The notes under the pieces: generated by a model | The model's input: the letters and a program-made list of their open reading frames with translations, nothing else | Databases searched by the model: none | What the model was told of the DNA's origin: nothing | Part shown: positions 33,801-44,580 of the stretch, piece after piece | Numbering within the stretch: the stretch's first letter is position 1 | Layout of the letters: each line of letters begins with the position of its first letter | Made by a program: the position numbers and the translations under genes | NCBI RefSeq assembly: GCF_016086655.4 | Contig: NC_052138.2 | Coordinates: 2,418,001-2,482,000 of the forward strand | Origin: Lepeophtheirus salmonis | Lineage: Eukaryota; Arthropoda; Copepoda; Siphonostomatoida; Caligidae | Reading direction: 5' to 3' | DNA length: 64,000 bases

Positions 33801-35334
33801 TGGTTCGGATGAAAGCAAATGCATTTCGAAATTTGGGAGAGTTAAGAGTTCTTAGACTTGATGGAAATTTACTCATCAGTTTCCCGGTTTGGTCTTTGGC
33901 ACATAATCCAAGTTTGATTTCGCTCTCACTGGCTCACAATTGGTGGCAGTGTGATTGTGAATTCGTCAGTAAATTCCGAGAATTTATTGATGATCATTTG
34001 GATATTGTCCGGGATTATCAAAGTATTACATGTACAAGTCGAGATGGTCAGACTCGACCTTGTACCACTGTATTTTTTTTCATCCAGAAATAGAGAAATT
34101 GATGGTGGGAAGGGGAAGCTTTCCTTTGAAATTGAGCATGATCATCGGTGGATGTTCTTTATTCTTTCTTCTGTTATTTATTGTTGGTCTTTGCGGCATG
34201 AAGGAACTCATAAGGATTTGGCTCCATTCTAAATATGGAATACGATTGCAAATCGGTAGGAAGGAGTGTGCAACGGATTCTAAAACACCTATATTTTTTG
34301 ATATTTTATTAATGTATGATCAGAAACACGCTTCACAAGTATTGGAAGAAATTGGTCGAAAGGGATTGGAGTCCTCCTACAAATGTATTTATCATCAGCG
34401 AGATCTTTGTGGCAACTATCATTCTGAAGGTTTCAAGTCCTCTTTATCAGCATCAGCTAATCAGGTGGTAATCATGAGTTCTCACTTTGTGGAGTTTGAA
34501 TGGGATGCCTTTCATGGCTCTTTGGACTCCAAACACATGAATGACAATGAGCCTAAAAGAATAATATCCATACTTTTAGAAGACAAAAAAGAAATTCTAA
34601 ATTCAACTTCAACAGAGCGTAAAAAGTCGGAAATAAGGAATTTTTGGTCGAAGGACTGTAAAAAAGTCTTGCTTTATAATAAAAATAAACCAGAATATTT
34701 TTGGAAACAATTTCGATATTACTTGAAGGATCCAATGTTCCCTTCATCTCGAGAAGGTGGAGCAGAATTGGATCGATCGGGTGTATGGTCATTCTCCACA
34801 TTTGATGACGATCCTTTGGATTCATCAACAACGCCCATGTTGGCCAATCTCTTACTTCATTCGAACTCCCGTACCCCTCCAATGAAAAAACAATGCACCT
34901 CCTCTGCTCCTCATCGTCATTCAATCAGCCAACTGAATCCTTCTCTCACGACAAGTGGTATCATAGCAGCTCCCACTGAAAGAATTGTACAGCACCAAAG
35001 ATCAGTGTCAGCCATTACAGGGCGAAATGAGAGTGTCTCTGGTCCAATTATTCACAATAGATCTCGGAGTGCAGTTGCGACACAGTGTCGTGAAACCTCA
35101 TTCATCAACTCCTCGTCACCTAGACAAGCTCCTCGTGTTGTTCATAATCGATCTGTTTCAACCATTGTGGACTACAACAGTCATAATCGTAGAAGATCTC
35201 AACAATTACCTCAAAATCATGGTCATCATCACCATAGAAACTCATTATTGAATCCTGAATCTCATCTTGGTCATACTCATTACCGCTCTACCTCAACTCC
35301 ATTTAGTTGTAATTCGAATGGATTTGTACTCTAA
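30889..35334 (+). CDS. Toll: Toll receptor of the Toll-6/7 (long LRR) class
   Basis: Exons: 30889-32160, 32368-32716, 32780-33109 and 33174-35334, all GT-AG and in phase, about 1,370 residues. The protein starts with a signal peptide (MKSLLNYFLLLLPYLSAPIHG). About 20 LRRs follow, then an LRRCT (FICDCHLQWFQG), an LRRNT with the class-typical CFCFRDSTWNSNVVKCS, further LRRs and a second LRRCT (WWQCDCEF). After that come one membrane helix (about 34132-34200) and an intracellular TIR domain (about 34300-34740). The tail is rich in His, Arg and Ser (repeats of HNRSxS). Toll receptors bind cytokine-like or cell-surface ligands and act in immunity or tissue patterning. The TIR is unusual: box 1 reads FFDILLMY and box 2 RDLCGN instead of RDxxPG, while the box 3 FW is kept. 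The 63-nt intron 2 is stop-free. The frame breaks at a T8 run (34073-34080), probably an indel. Similarity to Drosophila Toll-6/7 is from memory of motifs. Confidence 0.9.
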
Positions 35335-35663
35335 TACATTTCTTAAATATTTAAATAGAGTCACTTACAGTAGTAGTATGTGGCATTCGTGACTGTGATA
35401 ATTCTTGAATAATTAATTATATACATACATACGGCTTAATCCTAATTATAGATTTAATTTTTCATCTCTTGTAAGATACTACTCGAGCTTATTTTTTGTT
35501 TCATATGACTTCTATTTTCCATTACTCTTTACAAATTTATTAATTATATATACATATAATTGAAGAATGAATATAATTATGAACATACAAAAACTATAAT
35601 AGCAATTCCTAGCTAATTATTCACATCTTGAGCAAAGATCGAGACTTGGAAGAGAGCAGATAC
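35335..35663. other. Convergent 3' flanks of Toll and IFT20
   Basis: 330 bp between two stop codons. AATAAA on the minus strand at about 35536-35541 fits IFT20. No canonical AATAAA was seen for the Toll transcript. Confidence 0.5.
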
Positions 35664-36068
35664 CTATTTTTGAAGAACAAATTGCTCCATAAACTCAACT
35701 TGATTAGACTCCAACTTCTTAAAAGCCTCATATTCCACACGAAGACGCTCATATTGGTGTTGCTTCTCTCTTATGAGAGATGAGAGCTGTTGCACTTCAA
35801 GCTCCCGATGCTTGGAGTAGGATTGAAGCAAGTTTCGGAGTCCTATCGTGTAAATCTTTTCTTTCTCAACTTGATTCGATAGGGAGTCAAATATCTTAAT
35901 GAAGCTACCTGCAATTGTCTGGAAGTCACTCACGGAGGAGAGAAAGTTATAGCAAGTGTCTTTGAGCTCAAGAGCCTGACTTCCAGTGGCCTCATCTAGG
36001 ACTTTGAGTCGATTTAAGTCATCAAAATAAATCCCATATTTCTCTAGACTACTCCGATACTCACTCAT
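35664..36068 (-). CDS. IFT20: Intraflagellar transport protein 20
   Basis: A single-exon minus-strand frame of 134 residues, against about 132 in vertebrates. The order of conserved blocks is that of IFT20: GIYFDDLNRLKVLD near the N-terminus, LELKDTCYNFLSSVSDFQ, the IGLRNLLQS block in the middle, then RLRVEYEAFKKLE and the C-terminal EFMEQFVLQK. The whole protein is helical and coiled-coil-prone. IFT20 is a subunit of the IFT-B complex; it works both at the Golgi, sorting membrane cargo for the cilium, and in the ciliary axoneme (known). In arthropods cilia are restricted mainly to sensory neurons and sperm, so expression there is expected. The ATG is the only in-frame start before the conserved block. 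The gene is tail-to-tail with Toll, with no functional link implied. Confidence 0.95.
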   Translation of the reverse strand: MSEYRSSLEKYGIYFDDLNRLKVLDEATGSQALELKDTCYNFLSSVSDFQTIAGSFIKIFDSLSNQVEKEKIYTIGLRNLLQSYSKHRELEVQQLSSLIREKQHQYERLRVEYEAFKKLESNQVEFMEQFVLQK

Positions 36069-36234
36069 GGTTTTTTTCTCATTGAAGGGACTCTAAATAT
36101 TTATTAATATCATACAGTCATCAGGTATTCTTAAAGGTAGAGAAGAAAGTCACTATAAGGGCTCTCCTTCAATATTGTAGAATGTAAGTATTTATATCAA
36201 TTGTTATATTAATATAACTAGGCTGGAGTGTCAG

Positions 36235-36441
36235 CAGGGAATGCATGGAAGGGCTGTAGACCCCCACCCCAAATTAAAGAATTTTTCCTTTTTACTTGAA
36301 TTTTTTTTCCAAGAAATTTAAATAATTTTCCCAATTTCATTTTTTATGAACAGCTTTGGATTTTTGATTTTTTTTTCAAAAAAAAATCCAAAAACCAAGC
36401 CTCTCCTAATATATATATAAATAATCCTGCAGACACCCCTG
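36235..36441. mobile_element. CAGGGG-ended short element (hAT-like MITE), copy 1
   Basis: The left end CAGGGAATGCATGGAAGGGC and right end (reverse complement) CAGGGGTGTCTGCAGGATTA match the ends of the 48035-48211 element. The interior is poly-T/poly-A-rich and non-coding. Confidence 0.55.
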
Positions 36442-36444
36442 CTA

Positions 36445-37560
36445 AGGGTGTACCGATGGATTGGAATGGACAAGAATGTACCTTTTTTGAAGTATTGATT
36501 TTCTAATTTTATGGAGCAATTATTTTTCAAATGGTCAATCAATAAAAGAAGTTAAGGATCTTTTTTAAACATAGGTTAGTCTATATTATGATAGTAAAGA
36601 ATAACCTATGTTTAAACCTAGGGGGCTTCTACCTGTAGTGGACAAAAAAAAATCAATATTTATTTTAATATTATAAGAACACACCTGTAATAAAATAGAC
36701 ATGTTCAACAAAGTTATCTTTGGTATGAAATTATTTTAGTTCATAAAACACGAAAATGACATTTGAAACCTTTAACAAATCCATTTTTGGTCTTTGGAGT
36801 CTTTTAAAAAGAAAAAGGAGGTTTTTAGGATATTTTTACGATTCAAAGTCATATTCTGCCGTGAAAGAACCATATAGACGGAAATCAAAGTTAATAACGA
36901 TTGGGTGGGAATAACATTATAGTCTTTCAAAGATGTATAATAATATTCAAATAAAGATGAAAATTACACGCAAATTTTTTTATGGATACCAATGGATAAA
37001 ATAAAAATAAACAAACACGACAGCGGTTCCAATGGAAGAAATGCTAATCACTTAATTCTCCTTTATCAATTATAATATCATTAGACTGATGGGTTGTTCA
37101 TATTCAACAAGACTCTTGAATTGACGTCCAAGCATTTGCATAATATTAGGCAAGAGTAGTGATTTCCATTTCGTTATGATCCAGGATGTGTCAGAAGAAG
37201 AGGTAGTTGGCAATGGTGTGACAAAACACTGAGAGGATTCGGAGAGGTATTAAAAAGTCGAGTCGTTGGAGACTCCGAGGAAAACTGTAAAGCTCAGTAC
37301 AGTTAGATAAAAATTGAAAAAGAACTGTGGTATTCTTCTATTCATAAACCTTATTTCTTGTCCAAAGAGAAACAAACAGGCTGCATTACGTAGTTACCTA
37401 GAGGACTCAAATTCTCGAATTTGTTTATCTAGGACTCTGAATTCATACCTCCAATATATCAAGCCAAGGTATATGATAAATGAACTCAGCATCTTTATAA
37501 CTAAAATTGGTTTTCATGACACATCTAGGAACTGTAAAGGATTGAAGAAGTCTTAATACA
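36445..37560. repeat. Repeat patchwork without a gene
   Basis: 36820-36920 resembles the interior of the 15806-16556 element. 37010-37310 resembles 50290-50590 (both contain CACTTAATT...CTGATGGGTTG or AATGATGGATTATTC-type sequence and a GAGGAAAACT end). An 80-codon frame at 37314-37556 has no recognisable family. Confidence 0.5.
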
Positions 37561-37569
37561 CGTTTCCAT

Positions 37570-37815
37570 TGTAACCATCTCTCAGCCAGATCTCTTGGCA
37601 ACAAGTCATCCCATTTTATCTTCCAATTCTAGGAGGGAGTCTAATAAGCGTGCACATAATATTGTTGATTCTTTGTGGAGTTCCATTCTTGAGGCATTGC
37701 CCACCATGAACAATCACAAGGAGTTCTTCATGAAGGCCTATGCCAGGTTCAAGGCCAGGTTAAGAGCGTGGTTGAAGCTTGAGGTGGTTGGTTTAAGTGA
37801 TTGACTTCACTATGG
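37570..37815 (+). mobile_element. Mariner-type transposase C-terminal fragment
   Basis: A 69-codon open frame (37595-37804) carries SNKRAHNIVDSLWSSILEAL and YARFKARLRAWLKLE, the C-terminal region of the same family as the 9195-9660 remnant, to which the DNA is homologous in reverse. Confidence 0.6.
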
Positions 37816-37874
37816 ACCCAGTCATGCATGAGCTAAAGATTTCTGAAATAATTTTGAAAAAAATTGTAATATAC

Positions 37875-38817
37875 CAGGGGTGTCCTAAGGGTTATATATA
37901 TATATTTTTTTTTTGCTTGGTTTTTAAATTTTTTTTTGAAAAAGAAATTTAAAACCATAGCAATTCACAAAAAATTAAATTTTTCGGAAAACAATGAAAA
38001 AAATTAAATTTCAAATATTAAATTTTTCGGAAAAATTTGAAAAATCCACAGCTATTCACAAAAAGTTAAATTTTTGAAACAAAAATTCAAAAATGAAATT
38101 TCAAATATTAAATTTTTTCGAACAAAATTTCAAAAATTTACAGTTGTTCAGAAAAAGTTAAATTTTTGGAAAAAAAAAATTCAAAAATATAATTTCAAAT
38201 ACTAAATTTTTTCGAATAACAAAATCACATTTATTCACAAGAAATTAATTTTTTTTGTAAAATCCATAGCTATCGACCAAAAATTCAAAATATTAAATGT
38301 TTTAGAAAAAAAGTTATATTATAAAGCAAAAATTCCTTTATTTTGGAGGGAAGGGACTACAGGCCCTCCAGCCCACCCCTCTATACATTATCCTAGTGAC
38401 AAGAGAGGAAGGAGAAAAGGATATAAATGTGAGGAAAAAAATTTCAAAAATCTTTTGTTATTCTCAAAAAAATAAATTTTGTGGGAAAAAAATTCAAAAA
38501 CCCAGAGCTGTTCACAAAGAATGGAATTTTTTCGAAAAAATTTCTACAATATAATTCAAAATATAAAATTTTTTACATTTTTTTTTGAAAAATTAAATTT
38601 AATAATTAATATTTTTTGAAAAAAATTCTTAATATTACATTTTTCGGAAAAAATTTCAAAAATCCATAGCTATTCACAGAAAATTAAAATATAAAATTTT
38701 CCGAAAATTTTTTCAAAAATCCAGAAAAAAATTTCAAAAATTAAATTTTAAATTGAATTTTTTTTTCACAATTTGGGGGGGGTCTGCAGCTCCTGCCCTC
38801 TCCCTGTGGACACCCTT
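37875..38817. repeat. TIR-bounded element filled with a roughly 55-bp minisatellite
   Basis: The ends are CAGGGGTGTCCTAAGGG and (reverse complement) TAAGGGTGTCCACAGGG. Between them a degenerate unit repeats about a dozen times. Its landmarks are AAATATTAAATTTTT, CGGAAAAAATTTCAAAAAT and CCATAGCTATTCACAAAA. A short piece of the 7978-8253 family (AGGAAGGAGAAAAGGATATAA) interrupts the array at 38407-38428. The same unit recurs at 60600-60790. Confidence 0.65.
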
Positions 38818-39089
38818 AAACTTCCTTTTTCTCTGGAAAGTAAGGAAAGAACTGGAATAGTCGAGAGTAGATTATGACTCTGCTCAATGCTACACTGTAA
38901 ATAAAACATTAACCTGGTGGTTGAATTTCATTGTGTAGAGTACAGTTGAGCAACACATCAAAAGATTCTCCTATAATACAAAATTCGAGCTGATGTTCTG
39001 CCTCTGGAAGGAATCTCGGAAAAGAGTCAAGGCCAAAGGCGATAATTTTACAAATTATTAAAATAATTTATTTGTGTGTATGAGTGTGT

Positions 39090-39440
39090 GTGATCTACGC
39101 CCCCCTTAGAAAAACAATGATACAACACATTTATTTCCAAAATGGCGACAAATTCAGACTTTAGACACAAAATAAAAGTTGTTTCTAATTCTGAATTACG
39201 TAAGAAAAGCTATGTTTAATTCTGGTCAGACCAGATTCCTTGTCACTGGGGGCTCAGGATATTTTTCTTTAATAAGATGATTTTTTTTCTTCATAAAACA
39301 AGATGGATTCCCCCAGTTTCAGTTTTGAAAATCTACCAAAAAAATTCAAAGTCCATACACAAATTATTATACAGTCAGAAAAAGGGAGAACGTATATTAA
39401 ATACGAATTAAAAAAGGGTTTTCGGAAGAGAATGGGCGTG
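39090..39440 (+). repeat. Dispersed repeat R3, copy 1
   Basis: Shares CTGGTCAG[A/G]-CAGATTCCTTG/GGGCTC and the following AT-rich part with 44290-44440 (+) and 60060-60210 (-). Confidence 0.45.
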
Positions 39441-39469
39441 TGTACTTTAGCATGTATCTTCAATCTTCA

Positions 39470-39658
39470 TTATGGTTGAAGAAGAAACATGACAAGTTAG
39501 CAATGGCAATGCCAATAAATAAATCACAAGGTCAAAGTTTTGGAAAACATTGCTTTATATTGTCAGAAATCAGTATTTTCAGATGGTCAAGAGTGTCAAA
39601 ACGGGGTGCAGATTATATTATATTTGCATCAATTGGACAGAAAAGAACAAAATGATGT
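39470..39658 (+). mobile_element. Helitron/Pif1-type helicase C-terminal fragment
   Basis: The plus-strand frame contains MAMPINKSQGQSFGKHC, matching the FAMTINKSQGQ motif of Pif1-family helicases used by Helitrons, followed by SEISIF and SRVSKRG in place of the usual SHGQLYVALSRV. It is only about 60 codons long and has lost the rest. Confidence 0.6.
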
Positions 39659-40039
39659 ATACAAGGAGGTTTTACAATAGACTTTGTAATGATAGCTTAT
39701 AGTAAATCGTTTTAGTTTAGAATTTTAAATTTTATAAAAGTTAAATTGGTATCTTTGTGCCTCTAAGTAGTTTAAAAACTATTTATTCATCTTTCCTTTG
39801 GCATTGTTTTTTTTTATATGCTGATGATGAACACAAACACAGGTGATTTTTAGATGAGTTCTTGGCTCCCAATGCAAGTTTCTATTTTTGAATTGTTTTT
39901 CTTAAAAACCCATGTTTGATATTGTTTGATTATTAAAACAATGACAAATTATTTTGTAGCCCGTAAATGCTTCATTTTGAATTTTTGACAATCCAGAATT
40001 CATTGAAAACTTGGTAGGTTATATTTTTTCGAGCATTCA

Positions 40040-40505
40040 AGAATCCTTATAATATCCAAATATACATCCATCCCCTCAGGTTGTACAGGTGAAGTGCTGG
40101 ACCCTAAAGTAGTTTAAACTCTACTGTTGTCGCGTTTCTAAGCACCAATCATTCTTCAAATTTTTAAGGGTTCATTTCCGTTTTCTTTTTTTAACATAGT
40201 CGGCAGGTCATATTTTCTACAACTCACGTAATGGAAGGAACAATGTTAAAAACGACTTGTCTTAATGGTATAATTTAGAAAAGTTGAAGTAGAATAAAGT
40301 TGTACCTAGGTACAGAAAGAAATGTTAAGAACTACTGCTTTTGATGAAATCGTAGTTGGTAGAGATCATACAATACGAATGTGTAATATTTGAAATAATC
40401 TATGGAAATGTACATGTAGAGCTCCGTTCTCAATCACCTCTCTACGAATTATTTATACCAAACACACGCATGTGGTAGTAGCTTAATACCATGAAATTCC
40501 AAAAA
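40040..40505 (+). repeat. Recent direct duplication, copy 1
   Basis: Nearly the same sequence lies at 44960-45418 in the same orientation. The last 250 bp differ at only a few positions, and the first half is somewhat more diverged. Confidence 0.75.
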
Positions 40506-41090
40506 ATATACCTTGCACAATATTCGTTTATTAACAACCTATAACGTATCTTACGTATTTCTTGACCCTTAAATCACATTTTTTTTCTAGAGTAAAACGT
40601 TATATTGAAGTAATGTAATGAAGAAGAAAGATGGTTTTTCTTTCTAATTTATAATTATCCACTTCACCTAATTTTTTATCCAAAATCTTACCATCATCTG
40701 TTCACACTTAGTGATTGGGTGTTTCAAGGTGAAAAAAAAAATTGCAGTTTGACACATATTTTCGTTAAATAATATTTTAAAAAACCATTTTTGGCTAGGT
40801 TGCATATGAGCAACGAAAAATATTTAAGGGTTAAGTGATTTTGCTCTATAAGGATTTGGACTGATATTTCGGACCGTAAATCGAAATTTAATCGTTTTCA
40901 AATCCTGAACAATTTCTTTGGCCCTCAATATACAGACTTAGGACTCAAAAATTAGAATCCTCTTTGAGGTTTTCTAGCCTCAGTTCTAAAAGTCTGACAA
41001 TTTTGTAATTTGAGCCATTTGAAAGAGCTGAAACAAAGCTACAATTTAATGTTTCTTTTCTTTTTGTGCAGTCAAAAATATTTGAGCTAC
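40506..41090. other. No gene seen
   Basis: AT-rich; nothing recognised. Confidence 0.35.
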
Positions 41091-41094
41091 AAGC

Positions 41095-41610
41095 AAAAGA
41101 GCAGAGTATGTACGATCTCCTCCTGCGCACAAGTCGATCTCCGACAAGAAGATCATCACAGTGGACGCTGTTATCAACAGTAGAAATGATTGCGTCTTAG
41201 ATGAATCAAGAGCTCTGTTCAAGGGAACCTTCGATACCAAACATTCAGCTCAGGTCATGGTCATCGGCATCGTTGCGTCCGACTGGAGCAAGATACTTCT
41301 ATACATTTTCATGGCCAACGAGAAAGTCAGCATGGACGTTCACTTCAAGGTCATCAGGTACCATGTCTAGCCATGGTTGAAGAGCACGTTCCCCATGGAC
41401 TTTACTGTATGGTGCGTCTTGGAGGATAAGAAGAACAAGACTTCTCACCCGAAGTTCGATGCCTTGAACGCCATGATCACGGATGAGTGGAACAACTTCA
41501 TCAAGGCCAGCTGTGCTTTTGTTAGTGCTCATATTGAAACCATCATTAAGAATGGAGGGGCCCTTCTTGATACGGGAATGAGTTATGACAAGATCCCCCT
41601 GGATCGTCCC
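41095..41610 (+). mobile_element. Mariner family C remnant with first catalytic motif
   Basis: The plus strand reads SDKKIITVDAVINSRND (the first catalytic Asp region), DTKHSAQVMVIGIVASD and KVIRYHV. After a deletion, around a stop at 41368-41370, it reads DFTVWCVLEDKKNKT and ends near IETIIKNGGALLD. The QDGAPAH region and second catalytic Asp are deleted. A piece of its 3' end recurs at 45550-45590. Confidence 0.75.
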
Positions 41611-41979
41611 CTGCTCCAAGGGTTGCCTTATAAATATTTAAAAGATGAAGGAAGATACCAAGAGCCTTATAAGGAAGCATGGAAGAATCAAGACCAAAGT
41701 GGTGTGAAGACAATTTTTTCAATTTCAAGCCCAGGTCAAGTTTGGCCTCTCTCCAAATGAGATATATGAATTCCTATCACGGGTCAGGATGATATATTGG
41801 AATGCTCCGTTGGAAAGATCTTTTTAAATCATCATAAATTAAATGTTTTGACAGAGTTCTGACTCTTCTGTTTCGAACCTACCGCATCAATCCCAATCTG
41901 AATCAATACTTTCCAAGCTAATCATTATCTTTATTCAATATCAGATAAGTTAATATAACAATAGACAATAATCAAATTA

Positions 41980-42277
41980 ATATGCTAAGAAATCGTTGGA
42001 CTAGTGTATCATATCATACTTTTTATTTTCAAGCTTTGTACAGAAATCGGGTGTGTAAAGTATCGATATATCATAATATTGTTGTTAATACATAAATATC
42101 GTATCATGAATGATAAAATAAATGTATTGTTACATTTCTAAAAAGTAACAGCTTGAAGGAATAAACTCTAATATTATGTAAAAGTTTCTTCCTTTAGGCT
42201 ACAAATTCTCTAATTGCCAACCCACCTCAAAATAAAGTGATTTATCAAATTATGTGCTAGTGTAATCATACAATGAT
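41980..42277 (+). repeat. Upstream flank of dehydrogenase copy 1, distal block
   Basis: Homologous to 51240-51516 and, at its right end, to 60985-61036, which flank or once flanked the other dehydrogenase copies. Ends at the insertion point of the 42278-43031 element. Confidence 0.7.
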
Positions 42278-43031
42278 TTAGGTATGTTAGAATATTTTTC
42301 TAATTCAATATTTCCCTTTTGAACCCTGTTTTATTTAGTAGATAATAGTAAAATACATTTTGATACCCAAATCATGTCTCTAGCTTCAATATTAAGGAAG
42401 TTATGACCAATTTATCATCCAAATTTCATCCCTTTATCCCTGTTTATATTAGACCCTACATCAATATTTGTGATCTTATATGATATTTCAATAAAACAAC
42501 ACAACTTTCTTAAACATACAAATAATTTATTCAAATTTTTAGGAATTACAGAGTACAGTGTAAAAAAATGTTACTTTTAATTAAATACAATTGAAAAAAA
42601 ATAAAAAAATATTAAGACTAAGTACTTAGATATTACGCAGTAATGAAGATTGATGGTGCTAATATCGGGTTACAATTTATGTACTTTTATTCAACAAATA
42701 AGTCGTCAACTTTTCAAAATACTAGAAAAAGCAATGTGCAAACCTCCATCATACCTTTTACTTGATCCATTACAACTCATTAGTAATTTTGAAGGTTACA
42801 TTGAGCTGACTTATTTTAAAGCTAAGGGTACAATTAAACAAAACAACCTATGAAAAAAATTAGACTAGGTGAAAGATTAAAAATTTATCTAGATCCAATA
42901 TAAATGACGTTAAATTGATTTACACTATTTAAGTAATGATTATGGGGATCCCCAAAATACTTATAGACTTCCGTGCACGCCTTCTGAAATTTTTTTACGC
43001 ACCGTAAATCGGCATTTTATAACATACCTAA
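42278..43031. mobile_element. 754-bp TIR element inserted in the dehydrogenase flank
   Basis: Perfect 12-bp inverted ends TTAGGTATGTTA, flanked on both sides by ATGAT (42273-42277 and 43032-43036). The uninterrupted sequence CAATGATGTCT is present at 51512-51522 and 61033-61043, so the empty site is visible. A second, left-truncated copy lies at 52240-52830. No credible transposase; non-autonomous. The 5-bp duplication does not settle the superfamily. Confidence 0.85.
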
Positions 43032-43175
43032 ATGATGTCTCTCCGCTCACTCGAATCGAATAAAGCTATTTAAGTTGGATGATCTACCTGAAAAAGAATC
43101 AGTTCTGTTTCATTACTAAACTAATCATCATTTGAGCCTAGAGCATATAATTTGATTACCAACTAAAACTAAGAC
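43032..43175 (+). promoter_or_regulatory. Conserved proximal 5' flank of dehydrogenase copy 1
   Basis: This 140-bp block (TCTCCGCTCACTCGAATCGA...) recurs at 51517-51612 and 61038-61178. Retention next to both genes suggests it holds the promoter. No TATA box is obvious. Confidence 0.5.
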
Positions 43176-44100
43176 ATGGAAAGGTGGAGTGGAAGAGTTG
43201 CCCTTGTAACAGGAGCCACCTCAGGGATAGGAGCATCCATAGCCGTGGAATTGGCAAAGAACGTAAATATAAAATGAAATAAAACATTTTAGATGAAATC
43301 ACTCACTAATGAGAGATAAAATATATATGAACTTAGGGTATGAAAGTTGTTGGATGTGGACGTCGTGTGGAAAAAATCCAGGAGCTAAACAAAGAGCATG
43401 GAGTACGCATCATAGAGTACAAATGCGACCTCTCTAATATGAGTGAAATTTACGCCATGTTCGATTGGATTAAGGCTCACAAAGATCTTGGCCATCTGGA
43501 TGCTTGCATTTGTAATGCAGGAATGTCAACGAGTCAAACCCTTATGGAAGGGAATCCCGAGTCTTGGAATAGAATGATGAATGTGAACGTTATTTCCACA
43601 TCCCTGGCCACACAGTTGGCGATAAAACAATTCAAGGAGTTTAATATTAATGATGGGCAAATTATTATGATCAACAGTGTTTTTAGTCACAATCATCCGT
43701 CTCCTAGCATGGAGTACTTAAATTTCTATTCTGCAACAAAGATAACAAATAAAGCTCTTTTGGAGATGTGGCGAAAAGAGGTAAATGAATCAATCATCAT
43801 CCTTAATTCAAATTCTATTCCCCTGTTTTTAATTTATCATAGATTAGTCTAATGGAACCTGCGAATAATATCCGCATTGCTGCCATATCTCCTGGTTTAG
43901 TGGACACGGAGTTCATCTCTGCCATGTACAAAGACAAGTCTCCACAAGAACTTGAAGCCCTTAAAGAGACTGTCAGAACCACAATGACGTCGTTGACACC
44001 CCAAGAAGTCGTGAACACGCTTTTGTACATCATGTCAACCCCACCACATATCCAAATACATGACGTGATTATTCGTACCGCAGGAAAGAATAATATTTAA
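43176..44100 (+). CDS. DHRS11: DHRS11-like short-chain dehydrogenase, copy 1, three exons
   Basis: Exons 43176-43262, 43337-43780 and 43843-44100, all phase 0, give 262 residues (human DHRS11 has 260). It is a classical SDR with a Rossmann fold and NADP(H) dependence. The cofactor motif TGATSGIG is at residues 12-19 and CNAG replaces NNAG near residue 86. The catalytic serine is in INSV, and the catalytic Tyr and Lys are in YSATK near residue 164. The C-terminal segment ISPGLVDTEF follows. DHRS11-type enzymes reduce ketosteroids and other carbonyl compounds; the arthropod substrate is unknown. All catalytic residues are present, so an active enzyme is likely. The nearest relative is copy 2 at 61.2 kb, with about 20 amino-acid changes. 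A transposable element sits 145 bp upstream of the ATG, inside the flank that is conserved between copies, so expression may differ from copy 2. Confidence 0.93.
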
Positions 44101-44580
44101 TTGATGGATAGACACTAATTCATACTAAATCATGTAATATCTACATAAGTTTTTAGTTTCATCATCATTTTTATTTTATGGAGCAAAGTAATACTTATAA
44201 TGTAACAAATCTATGTATTAATAATATAATATTATACTTGATGACGTATGTCCTATAACAAAAACCCATATCCAGGGTGTTTATTTCTTAAACAGAGACA
44301 GATTTTAGACATAAGATAAAAGTTGTTCAGAATATGGAGTTGTTTATCTAGGGCTATATTTCATTCTGATCAGGACAGATTCCTGGGCTCTGGACGGTAA
44401 GTTTGTTTTTTCTAAATAATTTGATTTTTTTTTCGTAAAACAACATCGACTCTCCGTGTCTCAAAGGTTTTTTTAAAGGTATGTGTTTTTGATGCGAAAA
44501 TGCACAAAAAAAATCTAAAAAAAATAAAAATAAAAATGATTGAATGATGAAGAAACTTGCCATGAAATACACCATTTAAT
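44101..44580 (+). repeat. 3' flank, then dispersed repeat R3, copy 2
   Basis: 44290-44440 shares CATTCTGATCA, CAGATTCCTGGGCTCT and ATAA-TT-GATTTTTTTT with 39090-39330 and, inverted, with 60060-60210. The left 180 bp is the 3' flank of the dehydrogenase. Confidence 0.45.

Noticed and set aside
34049..34089. A 41-nt intron as the cause of the Toll frame change
   Set aside because: Phase fits, but the donor is poor, the length is below usual arthropod introns, and it would remove a likely LRRCT cysteine. A T-run indel is simpler; not fully excluded.
41377..41760. Independent 127-residue protein
   Set aside because: Its first two thirds are the C-terminus of a mariner transposase (DFTVWCVLEDK…), continuous with the upstream fragment.
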